Of a DNA stretch of 64,000 nucleotides, positions 9,323 to 17,616 are shown one piece after another (positions within the stretch are counted from its first letter, which is position 1; each line of letters begins with the position of its first letter). Source of the stretch: Azospirillum formosense (GTDB lineage Bacteria; Pseudomonadota; Alphaproteobacteria; Azospirillales; Azospirillaceae); assembly GCF_040500525.1 (NCBI RefSeq), contig NZ_CP159404.1, positions 525,001-589,000 of the forward strand, read 5' to 3'. The position numbers were made by a program, and so were the translations under genes. A model generated the notes under the pieces. It worked only from the letters and a program-made list of their open reading frames with translations, searched no databases and was not told the DNA's origin.

Positions 9323-11065
9323 ATGAGTGAGCCTCGGATTCCCGGCCTTGGCGAGAACGGAGATGAAACCAGCGATGATCAATCAGTCTATGAAGGCATT
9401 CCAGGCCCGGCGACGGCGGGACGGACGACGGGCGGCGCCGGCGACCCGTTGTTCCTCCGCGCCTTCGACAGCGGGCGCCGCTGGGGGGCGCCGACGGATG
9501 ACGCCGCGCCCCCGCCTTATACCCTGACCTACGGCTGGGTGGTGAACGCCGGCCTCCGCTACGTCCCCGGCTTCCGCCCCCTCGACAGCGGTCAGCGGGC
9601 CATGGCGCTGCAAGCGATGGGGGAATGGAGTTCGGTCGCCAACCTCGCCTTCGCGCAGCCGGCAGACCCCATGACCGCCAATTTGCAGTTCCATATGAGC
9701 CAACTGGACGTCTTCCGCGCCTCCGGCATGGCCTACTACCCCAACCCGGCGGGCTCCTACATCTACCTCGACCCCGAATCGGCCGGCTACCGGACCTACA
9801 TCCATGAGATCGGCCACGCGCTGGGCCTGAAGCATCCCGGCGACTACAACGGCACGGGCAGCGGCACCCCGCCCTTCCTGCCGCCCGCCGAGGACAACCG
9901 GGCCAACACCATCATGTCCTATTACGGCGTCTGGCCCGGCGGGCTGGGTGTCTATGACATCGCCGCGATCCAGCGCCTCTATGGCCCCAACCCCACCGTG
10001 CGCGCCGGCGACGACCTGTATCTCCTGACGCCGGGGGCACCGGGGCGCTACCTCTGGGACGGCGGGGGCAACGACACCCTGTCCGCAGGGGGCTCGGACG
10101 TCCCCGTGACCATCGATTTGGCGAACGGTTGGGGCTGGTTCTCGGCGCAGGACGCGTCGATCCTGGCTCGGAACCAGTTCTTCGTCGGCCACGGCACCCG
10201 CATCGAGACCGTCGTCGGAGGATCGGCGGGCGACCGGCTGAACGGATCCGCCTTCGCCGACACGCTGGAGGGGGAGGCGGGCGACGACACGCTGGACGGT
10301 GGGGCCGGCGACGATCTACTCGACGGCGGCAGCGACAGCGACACGGCCACCTACGGCTTTCCCTCCGCGAACGTCTTCGTGACCGCCGATCCGTTGGGCA
10401 ACGGAACGGACCTGATCGTCACCGGGGCCGGCGGCACCGACCGGTTGCATGACGTTGAACGTCTGGTCTTCACCGACCGGATCGTCGACCGGCAGCAGGC
10501 CCCCACCGTTCTGCCCCGCCCCGCGCCGGACCAGCGCGCCCTCGTCCACGATGGCACCCGGAGCTACGAGGCGCGCATGGCGTCCTACGACGGCCCGGTC
10601 GCCAGGCTGAGAAACCAGTTTCTGGGAACGGCGTCGAGCGAAGCGGTCGTCGGCAGCGACCAGGGCGATTTCATGAATCTCCTCGCCGGCAACGACGCCG
10701 CGCAGGGCGGAGGCGGAGACGATGTCCTCGACGGCGGCGCGGGCTCCAACTTCCTGAGCGGCGGAGCCGGCGTGGACACCTTCTTCATCGACGGACGGGA
10801 CGAGAGCGTCACATGGTCGACCGTGACAGACCTGCAACCGGAGGAATGGGCCATCGCCTGGGGCTGGGCCGCCGCCATTTCCCGGTTGACCTGGGAGGAT
10901 CTGGCGGGCGCCAGCGGCCATCAGGGAGCCACCGCGCGGATCGACCTCGACGGCAACCACGGCACCGACCTCAGCCTCACCTTCAGCGGGCTGGCCCCCG
11001 GCGGACTGGTCACCAGCACCGGGCAGACCGGGGTGGACGGCTATCTCGCCTTCCGGATCGGCTGA
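9323..11065 (+). CDS. Serralysin-like M10 metalloprotease with RTX repeats
   Basis: A 580-aa protein with no Sec signal. Residues 161-173 read HEIGHALGLKHPG, the metzincin zinc motif with its third His and the M10B proline, followed by the Met-turn TIMSY at 196-200. Two blocks of glycine/aspartate RTX nonapeptides follow: residues about 310-340 (EAGDDTLDGGAGDDLLDGG) and about 450-485. These bind calcium and mark type I secretion. Serralysins are exported by an ABC-MFP-TolC system through a C-terminal signal; no such exporter and no AprI-type inhibitor lies nearby. The second RTX block and a longer C-terminus make it larger than classical serralysins (about 480 aa). Confidence 0.9.
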   Translation: MSEPRIPGLGENGDETSDDQSVYEGIPGPATAGRTTGGAGDPLFLRAFDSGRRWGAPTDDAAPPPYTLTYGWVVNAGLRYVPGFRPLDSGQRAMALQAMGEWSSVANLAFAQPADPMTANLQFHMSQLDVFRASGMAYYPNPAGSYIYLDPESAGYRTYIHEIGHALGLKHPGDYNGTGSGTPPFLPPAEDNRANTIMSYYGVWPGGLGVYDIAAIQRLYGPNPTVRAGDDLYLLTPGAPGRYLWDGGGNDTLSAGGSDVPVTIDLANGWGWFSAQDASILARNQFFVGHGTRIETVVGGSAGDRLNGSAFADTLEGEAGDDTLDGGAGDDLLDGGSDSDTATYGFPSANVFVTADPLGNGTDLIVTGAGGTDRLHDVERLVFTDRIVDRQQAPTVLPRPAPDQRALVHDGTRSYEARMASYDGPVARLRNQFLGTASSEAVVGSDQGDFMNLLAGNDAAQGGGGDDVLDGGAGSNFLSGGAGVDTFFIDGRDESVTWSTVTDLQPEEWAIAWGWAAAISRLTWEDLAGASGHQGATARIDLDGNHGTDLSLTFSGLAPGGLVTSTGQTGVDGYLAFRIG

Positions 11066-11171
11066 CCGGTTTCCGCAGTTTGAAAAAGCGGTGGTCGGAG
11101 GGGGGCGGCAGCGCCACTGTCGCGCATTCTGGGCGCAACCGTTGCCCCAGGGACAAGGAGAACCCGCAACC

Positions 11172-11528
11172 ATGAAACAGGTGATGTTCGTCGAGCTCGG
11201 CATGGGCGCCGATCTGCATGGGCAGGACGTGACCAAGGCCGCCGTGCGCGCGGTGCGCAACGCCATCGAGCGCAATTCCATGCCCGGCATGAGAGCGCTG
11301 GTCGATGGCGACACCAGCCGGATGCAGGTCCGCGTCCATCTGGCCGTCCCGGCGGACGCCGACCGCCTGGATCTGGAGGCCGTGCGGGCCGTCTTCCCCT
11401 ATGGGCAGGTGTCCTTCAACGTGGTGTCCGGCGGCATGCTGGCGCCCAGCGGCATCTTCCTGGCCGACAAGAACGACCGCAACGAGATGATCTACATCGT
11501 CAACGCCGCGGTGGAGGTCGGCGTCTGA
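11172..11528 (+). CDS. Lin0512-family protein
   Basis: A 118-aa protein starting MKQVMFVELGMGADLHGQD, the hallmark N-terminus of the Lin0512 family, with conserved DVTKAA, AIERNSMPG and a C-terminal NAAVEVGV. Function is unknown; homologues are small cytoplasmic proteins in many bacteria. ATG 11172 has AAGGAGAA upstream. It stands between the RTX protease and the TraB-like gene, all rightward but with gaps that do not prove an operon. Confidence 0.85.
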   Translation: MKQVMFVELGMGADLHGQDVTKAAVRAVRNAIERNSMPGMRALVDGDTSRMQVRVHLAVPADADRLDLEAVRAVFPYGQVSFNVVSGGMLAPSGIFLADKNDRNEMIYIVNAAVEVGV

Positions 11529-11617
11529 GGTTTGGCGTCTGAGATATGATGCCCGGCCTTCGGCCCTCGAGTTCGGAGCGGTTGCCCCCGCCGCCCGTTT
11601 CGTGCCAGCGTCGGGGC

Positions 11618-12439
11618 ATGAAGCGCGCGCTCCGAACCGCCCTGATCGCCGTCGGCATCCTGGCCGGCGGCCTCGTCACCCTGACCGTGGGGGTGGTGGC
11701 CGCCCTGCCGGTGATCGCCGACCACATTCCCCTGGAACTGTCCCGAGTCGTGATGAGCGACGGGCGGCGGCAGGTGGAGATGCAGGGCATGGTCCACGTC
11801 GCCAAGCCGGACTTTTACGCCGCGATCGCCCGCCACATCACGCAGCGGCGCCAGGACGGCTGGCTGGTCTTCTACGAGGAGGTCCGTCCCGACGACGCCT
11901 CAAACCCCGCCGGGGTCGCCGACGTGCTGCGCCGGCTGGGGGCGGACTGGAACCCGGACAGCAAGCAGCATCCCTACGAGATGATGGCGAGCCTGCTCGG
12001 CGACGGGCTGGTGCTTCAGGACAACCGCGCCCTGATCGGTCCGCCGGGGCCGGACGCCCGCAACGTCGACGTCACCCTGTCGCAACTGCTGGCCGCCCTG
12101 CCCCCCGACGACCCGGACGAGGCCGGTCCGGACACCATCGATCTCGCGCAGCTCCGGAACGAATACGACACGCTGCCGGGCTGGGTGCAACGGCGCGTCC
12201 AGGCCGCCATCCGGATCATGCTGGCGACCACGGCGTCGGGCTCCATGGTGCGCGAGGCCCTGCCGCCCGCGCTGACCACCCTGCGCGAGGACAAGGTGGT
12301 GGCGGCCATCAAGGCCGAACCGGACCGCAACATCCTGATCCTCTACGGTCAGGTGCACATCGGCCACATCCAGACCATGCTGACGGAGGCCGACGCCCGG
12401 TGGCGGACGGTCTCCTCAACGGCGATCCAGGCGTTCTGA
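11618..12439 (+). CDS. Membrane-anchored protein, possibly TraB/GumN superfamily
   Basis: A 273-aa protein with one N-terminal membrane segment (about residues 8-32) and a soluble, probably periplasmic, domain. An early GMVHVAKPDFYAAI stretch and a late ILYGQVHIGHIQTML stretch resemble the two His-containing motifs of the TraB/PrgY/GumN (TIKI-like putative metalloprotease) superfamily, where G-x-x-H pairs flank the fold. ATG 11618 is chosen because the upstream 24 residues are proline/arginine-rich and lack a ribosome site. The superfamily call is tentative. Otherwise it is a single-pass hypothetical. Confidence 0.6.
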   Translation: MKRALRTALIAVGILAGGLVTLTVGVVAALPVIADHIPLELSRVVMSDGRRQVEMQGMVHVAKPDFYAAIARHITQRRQDGWLVFYEEVRPDDASNPAGVADVLRRLGADWNPDSKQHPYEMMASLLGDGLVLQDNRALIGPPGPDARNVDVTLSQLLAALPPDDPDEAGPDTIDLAQLRNEYDTLPGWVQRRVQAAIRIMLATTASGSMVREALPPALTTLREDKVVAAIKAEPDRNILILYGQVHIGHIQTMLTEADARWRTVSSTAIQAF

Positions 12440-12463
12440 ACCGCGCCGGTCTCCCGATGCGGT

Positions 12464-12724
12464 TCACCAGATTTTGCGGGCCAGCTCCTCGCCGCGGGCG
12501 GTGAGATCCTCGAAGCGGCGGCGGGCCTCCTCCTCGGCGCTCCAATCGCCGGAAGCGACGACGGCTTCGGCGGCGTCCGGACGGTCCGGCGCGCTGGGAC
12601 GGTCTCCCGCTTCCCCGTGGAGGCCATAGACCTGGCCGTCGCGCGCCTCGATCACGGCGTAGCGGCCGTCCCGTTCGACGAGCCGGAAGCTGCCATGTTC
12701 CGAAACGGTCCGGACGTTGGGCAT
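12464..12724 (-). CDS. Hypothetical protein, 86 aa
   Basis: A small acidic, soluble protein starting MPNVRTVSEHGSF, with a GRYAVIEARDGQVYGLHG core and a charged helical C-terminus. ATG 12724 has GGGGAG upstream. I recognise no family. It is divergent from exbB, and the Fur-like box at 12815-12835 lies between the two, so it could share iron control. Confidence 0.65.
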   Translation of the reverse strand: MPNVRTVSEHGSFRLVERDGRYAVIEARDGQVYGLHGEAGDRPSAPDRPDAAEAVVASGDWSAEEEARRRFEDLTARGEELARKIW

Positions 12725-12814
12725 CGCACTCTCCCCTTGCGGTTCATCGGTCACGCCGTCAACAACCGCCGCGCTGCCCATTTGTCGCATAGCAGCATCA
12801 TGGCACTTTATGGG

Positions 12815-12835
12815 TGCAAATGAGAGTCGTTCGCA
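12815..12835. promoter_or_regulatory. Fur-like box upstream of exbB
   Basis: A 21-bp imperfect palindrome with arms TGCAAATGA and TCGTTCGCA around GAG, 44 bases before the exbB start. It matches the similar box at 19629-19649 in 16 of 21 positions and resembles alphaproteobacterial Fur/Mur sites. Its place before a TonB system supports iron control. Confidence 0.65.
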
Positions 12836-12878
12836 CTATACAGGAGGGAAGTCAGCCGCAAAGAAGTTTGAACCGCCA

Positions 12879-13841
12879 ATGCTCACAGCGCTTCACACCC
12901 GTTCCATCGCCGCGATGGCCGCCGCCGGCACCTTCCTGTCGAGCGGAGTTGGCTGGGCGCAGGGCGTCCCCGCAAGCAACGGCACCCCCGCGGCGCCGGC
13001 TTCCCCGGCAGCCCCCCTGACGGCCCCTGCGACGGCGCCTGTGACGGCGCCCGCCGCCGACGCGCTGGCGGCCCCGCTGGCGGCGCCGGACGCCGCGGCT
13101 GGAGCGGCCGCCGGGCTGGACCACATGACCGCCGCGACGGCGATCCTGCCGCACGACCTGTCCCCCTGGGGCATGTTCATGGCGGCGAGCCCGGTGGTGC
13201 AGGCGGTGATGATCGGGCTGGCGCTGGCGTCGGTGGCGACCTGGACCATCTTCCTCGCCAAGTCGCTGGAGCTGTCGAAGGCCAAGCGCAAGGCGCGGGC
13301 CTCCCTGGCGGCGCTGGAGCAGGCGCGGTCGCTGACCCAGGCGGCGGAGAGCATCGGCTTCGAGAAGACCCCGGCCACCGCCTTCCTGCGCGCCGTGATC
13401 GCCGAGGCCCACCAGTCCGCCGACGCCCCCTCGCAGGAGGGTCTGAAGGAGCGCGCGGCCTCCCGCCTGGAGCGGATCGAGGCGGCGGAGGGGCGGCGCA
13501 TGATGCGCGGCACCGGCATCCTCGCCAGCATCGGCTCCACGGCCCCCTTCGTCGGGCTGTTCGGCACGGTGTGGGGCATCATGGTCAGCTTCATCGGCAT
13601 CGCCAAGTCGCAGACGACCAACCTCGCCGTGGTGGCTCCGGGCATCGCCGAGGCGCTGCTGGCGACGGCCATCGGCCTCGTCGCGGCCATCCCGGCGGTG
13701 GTCATCTACAACGGCTTCGCCCGCTCCATCGGCGGCTACCGCGCCCAGCTCGGCGATTCCTCGGCGGCGGTGCTGCGGCTGCTGAGCCGCGACATGGACC
13801 GCCGCGCCCTGCCGCGCGCCGTGTCCAAGGCGGCGGAGTAA
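12879..13841 (+). CDS. exbB: TonB-system energizer ExbB
   Basis: A 320-aa inner-membrane proton-channel subunit (MotA/TolQ/ExbB family). It has a signal-like N-terminus (about 1-28), a long alanine/proline-rich periplasmic stretch (about 30-85) seen in the extended ExbB subgroup, and then three membrane segments. The conserved TGILASIGSTAPFVGLFGTVWGIM block and ALLATAIGLVAAIPAVVIYN form the channel helices. ATG 12879 is the first plausible start ahead of the signal sequence. exbD follows after 4 bases, then tonB, so the three form an operon, likely iron-regulated through the upstream box. Confidence 0.93.
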   Translation: MLTALHTRSIAAMAAAGTFLSSGVGWAQGVPASNGTPAAPASPAAPLTAPATAPVTAPAADALAAPLAAPDAAAGAAAGLDHMTAATAILPHDLSPWGMFMAASPVVQAVMIGLALASVATWTIFLAKSLELSKAKRKARASLAALEQARSLTQAAESIGFEKTPATAFLRAVIAEAHQSADAPSQEGLKERAASRLERIEAAEGRRMMRGTGILASIGSTAPFVGLFGTVWGIMVSFIGIAKSQTTNLAVVAPGIAEALLATAIGLVAAIPAVVIYNGFARSIGGYRAQLGDSSAAVLRLLSRDMDRRALPRAVSKAAE

Positions 13842-13845
13842 GGCC

Positions 13846-14268
13846 ATGGCGGCGCGTCTCGACGACGGCGACGATCTCACCGAGTCGCACGACATCAACG
13901 TCACGCCCTTCATCGACGTGATGCTTGTGCTGCTCATCATCTTCATGGTGGCGGCTCCGCTGGCGACGGTGGACGTGCCGGTGGACCTGCCGGCCTCGAC
14001 CGCCCAGCCGCAGCCGCGGCCCGACAAGCCGCTGTTCCTGACCATCCAGGCCGACAAGAGCCTGTCGGTCGGCGACACGCCGGTGGCGCGGGAGTCCCTG
14101 GCGGCGGCGCTGGACGGGGTGACGAACGGCGACAAGGGCGCGCGCGTCTTCCTGCGCGCCGACCGCAGCGTGGATTACGGCGCGCTGACCGAGGTGATGA
14201 ACGCGCTGCGCGCCGCCGGCTATCTCAAGATCGCCTTGGTCGGCCTGGAAGGCGCGGCCGCGAAATGA
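13846..14268 (+). CDS. exbD: TonB-system transport protein ExbD
   Basis: A 140-aa protein with one N-terminal membrane helix and a periplasmic domain. The HDINVTPFIDVMLVLLIIFM stretch carries the membrane Asp (in FIDVML) that carries protons in ExbD/TolR. It partners ExbB and TonB in proton-driven energisation of outer-membrane receptors. Its stop overlaps the tonB start (ATGA at 14265-14268), indicating translational coupling. Confidence 0.93.
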   Translation: MAARLDDGDDLTESHDINVTPFIDVMLVLLIIFMVAAPLATVDVPVDLPASTAQPQPRPDKPLFLTIQADKSLSVGDTPVARESLAAALDGVTNGDKGARVFLRADRSVDYGALTEVMNALRAAGYLKIALVGLEGAAAK

Positions 14269-15107
14269 GCGTGGCGACCGTCGATCCCAACGACCTGCCG
14301 GACGGCGAGGAGCGCACGGCGCCCGCCCTGGCGCGCTGGGGCGGCAGCCTGCTGGTCGTACTGGGCGCCCACGCCCTCGTCGCGGTCGGCGCGCTGTCCT
14401 GGCACGTCGCGATGGAGGAGGCGCCGGCGATGCCGCCCGCGGTGATGCTCGACCTGCCGCCGCTGCCGGAAACGCCGCCCGCCGAGCCGCCGCCGACTCT
14501 GGAATCGATGCTCCCGGAGCCGGAGGTGCCGCCCGAGCCGGTGATCGAGCCCGAACCGGAGCCGGAACCCATCCCCGAGATCGCCCCGGAGCCGCCGCCG
14601 CCCGTCCCGGCGGAGGTCGCCCTGCCCGAGCCGCCGCCCAAGCCGAAGCCGAAGCCCAAGGAAGAGCCCAAGCCGAAGCCCAAGGCCGAACCGCCGAAGC
14701 CGCGCCCGCAGCCGCAGGCGCCGCCCAAGCCGGTGACCGAAGCCCCGGCCAACCCCGCCACCGCCGCCCCGCCCGCGGGCGCCCCGGCCCAGGCGGCACC
14801 GGCGCCGCGCAACAGCAACGCGCTGCCCACCTGGCACGGCGCCGTCCTCGGCCATCTGGAGCGTTACAAGCGCTATCCCCGCATCGCCCAGATGCGGCGC
14901 CAGCAGGGCGTTCCGCAGGTGCACATCACCATTGACCGGCAGGGTCGGGTGGTGTCGGTGCGGCTGCACAAGGGCTCCGGCTTCGAAGCGCTGGACGAGG
15001 AGACGATCGCTCTGGTCGAACGCGCTTCCCCGCTTCCGGCCCCGCCGCCGGAGGTGGCGCAGGACCGTATGGAGCTGGTCGTGCCGGTGCAGTACTTCCT
15101 GCGCTGA
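14265..15107 (+). CDS. tonB: Energy transducer TonB
   Basis: A 280-aa protein: cytoplasmic N-terminus, one membrane anchor (about 24-46), a long Pro/Glu/Lys-rich periplasm-spanning region (about 60-175) with E-P and K-P repeats, and a C-terminal TonB domain (about 190-280) with RYPRIAQMRRQQG and the closing PVQYFLR. It transmits proton-motive energy from ExbBD to TonB-dependent receptors. No receptor gene lies nearby, so this is a general-purpose or unlinked system. Confidence 0.92.
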   Translation: MSVATVDPNDLPDGEERTAPALARWGGSLLVVLGAHALVAVGALSWHVAMEEAPAMPPAVMLDLPPLPETPPAEPPPTLESMLPEPEVPPEPVIEPEPEPEPIPEIAPEPPPPVPAEVALPEPPPKPKPKPKEEPKPKPKAEPPKPRPQPQAPPKPVTEAPANPATAAPPAGAPAQAAPAPRNSNALPTWHGAVLGHLERYKRYPRIAQMRRQQGVPQVHITIDRQGRVVSVRLHKGSGFEALDEETIALVERASPLPAPPPEVAQDRMELVVPVQYFLR

Positions 15108-15170
15108 CCCGCCGGCGGCCTCCGGGTCGCCGGGATCCGAGCGCTCAGGCGCCGCGGAGCTGGCGGCGCA

Positions 15171-15797
15171 TCACGGCAAGTGCATCCACAGGCGCATGAG
15201 TTCCGGAACCGTGCGGATGTCGAGCTTGCCGAGGATGTTCGCCCGATGGGTCTCCACCGTGCGGACGCCGATCCCGAGGCGGATCGCGATGGCCTTGTTG
15301 GCGCAGCCCTCCACCATCAGGGCCGCGACATCCCGCTCGCGGGGGCTGAGAAGAGCCAGCTTCGCCAGGGCGGACTCCGCGGCGGAGCGGTCCCGGCGCT
15401 GGTGGGCGTCGCGCTGCAAGGCCTCATGGATGCGGCGCAGGAAGACGCCGTCGTCGAAGGGCTTCTCCAGGAAATCGACGGCTCCGGACCGGAAGGCGGT
15501 GACCGCGGCGCTCACCTCGCCATGGGCGGTGATGATGATGACCGGCAGGCCGCAGCCGCGCCGGGCCAGTTCCTCCTGAAGCTCCAGCCCGTCCATGAAG
15601 GGCATGCGGAGGTCGGCCACCACGCAGCCCGGCTGCTCCGGGTCGCAGCGGTGCAGGAATTCCAGAGCGTTGACGAAGGTGCGCACGGACAGGCCGGCCA
15701 CTTCGACGAGAACGGAGAGGGCGTCGCGGACCGCCTCGTCGTCGTCGATGATGAAGACGGTCGGTTCGGTGGCGGAGAGGCTGCTGGTCTGGGTCAT
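15171..15797 (-). CDS. FixJ-like response regulator (REC-LuxR)
   Basis: A 208-aa regulator. The REC domain (about 12-125) has FIIDDDEAVRDAL, the acceptor Asp62 in ADLRMPFMDG and the conserved Lys in FLEKPFDD. The C-terminal LuxR HTH includes LSPRERDVAALM and GIGVRTVETHRANI. The layout is that of the FixJ/NarL type with the FixJ-like FLEKPF signature. Its ATG (15797) overlaps the kinase stop by four bases, so it is the partner of the MASE1 kinase. Targets are unknown. Confidence 0.9.
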   Translation of the reverse strand: MTQTSSLSATEPTVFIIDDDEAVRDALSVLVEVAGLSVRTFVNALEFLHRCDPEQPGCVVADLRMPFMDGLELQEELARRGCGLPVIIITAHGEVSAAVTAFRSGAVDFLEKPFDDGVFLRRIHEALQRDAHQRRDRSAAESALAKLALLSPRERDVAALMVEGCANKAIAIRLGIGVRTVETHRANILGKLDIRTVPELMRLWMHLP

Positions 15798-17452
15798 GGG
15801 ACGGCCGGGTGTTTGGACGGGCTGCGGGCAGAGTCTGCGGGCAGAAAGACCTGGAAAACGGAACCGGTCGGACCGGTGCGGCCGAGCCACAGCCTGCCGC
15901 CGTGGCTTTCGACGATCGAGCGGCAGATGGGCAAGCCGAGCCCCATGCCCGCCGGCTTCGTGGTGGCGAACGGCGAGTACAGATGGTCGACCATGCCCGC
16001 CGACACGCCGGGTCCGCTGTCCTCGACCTCGAAGGTCAGGCCGTCCGGCGGCGTCGCCCGGACGCGCAGGACGACCTCGCGCACCGGGCTGTCGGCCGCG
16101 GCGATGGCCTCGATGCTGTTGTGCACGAGGTTGAGGAGGACCTGCTCGATCTGGATGCGGTCGCACAGCACGAGGGGAAGCGGCTCCGTCATGTCCACCT
16201 TCAGCTGGACCCGGTTGTAGGCCGCGTCCCCCCGCACCAGGGTCAGCGTCTCGCGCAGGATCTCGCTGGCCGATTCCGGCGCCAGCTGCAGCGATCCCTT
16301 GCTGAGGAAGGTGCGCAGCCCGCGGATGACCTCGCCCGCGCGCTCCGCCTGGATCACCGCCTTGTCGATGAGGTCGTGGGCGCGCGGCGGGGTGTCGCCG
16401 CCCTCCAGCAGGCGCTGGGCGGCGCGCGCGTAGCTGATGGCGGCCAGCAGCGGCTGGTTCAGCTCGTGGGCCAGGGCCGAGGCCATCTCCCCCGTCACGG
16501 TGAGGCGCGAGAGATGGGCCAGTTCGCTCTGGTGTTGGCGCAGCCGGGCCTCGACCTCGCGCCGCTCGCTGACCAGCGCGCCGAGGAACAGGGCCGTGAT
16601 GGCCAGGGCCAGCATCAGCGTCTGGTGATAGATCACCGCGCCCAGGGGAAGGCCGATCGCCTGCAGCCCGGCGATCAGGCCGCTCTGGATGGCCAGGGCC
16701 GCCAGCACCGCACCCGGCAGGCCGTGCGACACGGCGACCCAGACGAGGGGCAGGAACAGCACGTAGAACAGGTTGAACTGGCCGTCGCCGATGGGCAGGA
16801 AGACCAGCAGCAGGGCCGCGGCGATGGCGGCCGTCTGGGCGGCCGTGGGCGTCCTCGGCACGCTCCAGGCGGGCGTCTTGTCCGGTTGGTGCAGGAGAAG
16901 GACGAAGGGCGTGACCACGGCGATGCCGATGGCGTCGCCCAGCCAGTATTGGAAGGCCAGCGTCGGCAGCTCGGAGGCGGGCAAGGCCCCGTCCAGGACG
17001 AACACGCCGACGAAGACGGGCGCCACGACGGCGGCGCTGAGGAAGGTGACTCCGACCAGCCAGCCGACGTCGCGCACCCGGTTCAACGCCAGACCGATCC
17101 CCACCCTGTGGCGCAGCACATGGGCGGCCGCCCCGTAGCCGGCGACGATGGCGAGGTTCGAGAGCAGCAGCGAGGCGATCGAGGCGGGATGCCCCCGCAC
17201 CACCAGATCGGCCAGGATCAGCGTGGCGTAGACCATCGGCAGGCCGCGCGCGCCGGTCCACAGCAGAAGGGCCATGTAGAGCCCCGCCGGCGGGTTCCAC
17301 GGCGTGATGTTGAGGCTCGGGCGCGGGTGGATGAAGGTCAGCCAGTCGATGGGCAGATAGGCCGCCAGGAAGGCGAGCGACAGCACGACCATGTCCCGGC
17401 CGGTCAGGATGGCGGGTGTACCCGTCGCGCGACTGGCGGGTGGGAAAGGCAT
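15794..17452 (-). CDS. MASE1-domain sensor histidine kinase
   Basis: A 552-aa membrane kinase. About eight hydrophobic segments in residues 15-300 form a MASE1 sensor (SLNITPWNPPAGLYMALLLW; FQYWLGDAIGIAVVTPF). A HisKA domain with the H-box ALAHELNQPLLAAISYA and an HATPase with DSGPGV and GMGLGLPICRSIVESHGG follow. The start is uncertain: ATG 17452 and ATG 17491 are both possible and neither has a strong ribosome site. The HELNQPL H-box groups it with FixL/DctB-like kinases that pair with FixJ regulators, which fits the coupled downstream gene. The signal is unknown. Confidence 0.88.
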   Translation of the reverse strand: MPFPPASRATGTPAILTGRDMVVLSLAFLAAYLPIDWLTFIHPRPSLNITPWNPPAGLYMALLLWTGARGLPMVYATLILADLVVRGHPASIASLLLSNLAIVAGYGAAAHVLRHRVGIGLALNRVRDVGWLVGVTFLSAAVVAPVFVGVFVLDGALPASELPTLAFQYWLGDAIGIAVVTPFVLLLHQPDKTPAWSVPRTPTAAQTAAIAAALLLVFLPIGDGQFNLFYVLFLPLVWVAVSHGLPGAVLAALAIQSGLIAGLQAIGLPLGAVIYHQTLMLALAITALFLGALVSERREVEARLRQHQSELAHLSRLTVTGEMASALAHELNQPLLAAISYARAAQRLLEGGDTPPRAHDLIDKAVIQAERAGEVIRGLRTFLSKGSLQLAPESASEILRETLTLVRGDAAYNRVQLKVDMTEPLPLVLCDRIQIEQVLLNLVHNSIEAIAAADSPVREVVLRVRATPPDGLTFEVEDSGPGVSAGMVDHLYSPFATTKPAGMGLGLPICRSIVESHGGRLWLGRTGPTGSVFQVFLPADSARSPSKHPAVP

Positions 17453-17579
17453 CTCAAGGCGTTCTTTCGGACTGCACGAGCGCAACGGCATGGGTGGACG
17501 AGGCTTCGACTATAACGCCCACCCGGCGCGTTCACCTATGCAATGGGCGCCTATGCACATGGACGCCGATGCGATGGGT

Positions 17580-17598
17580 GGGAGCCCGGCGGGCTCCC
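17580..17598 (-). terminator. Stem-loop after the glutamate dehydrogenase gene
   Basis: A perfect 8-bp stem GGGAGCCC/GGGCTCCC with a 3-base loop, 19 bases beyond the leftward stop. There is no U-tract, so it could be a terminator helped by other factors or a 3'-protecting hairpin. Confidence 0.5.
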
Positions 17599-17616
17599 GT
17601 CCCCGCGACGCATGAA

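Noticed and set aside
15106-15128. GACCC/GGGTC pairing between tonB and the FixJ-like gene as a bidirectional terminator
   Set aside because: Only five base pairs, a long GC-rich loop and no T-run.
15171-17300. A single 709-aa leftward frame spanning the FixJ-like regulator and much of the MASE1 kinase
   Set aside because: Only the last 208 residues are the regulator. Upstream of 15797 the frame is out of phase with the kinase and reads as Arg/Gly-rich nonsense.
17535-17557. Direct repeat CCTATGCA, 15 bases apart, upstream of the MASE1 kinase as a regulator site
   Set aside because: Only eight bases, and one copy lies in a stretch of related ATG-rich text; chance is likely.
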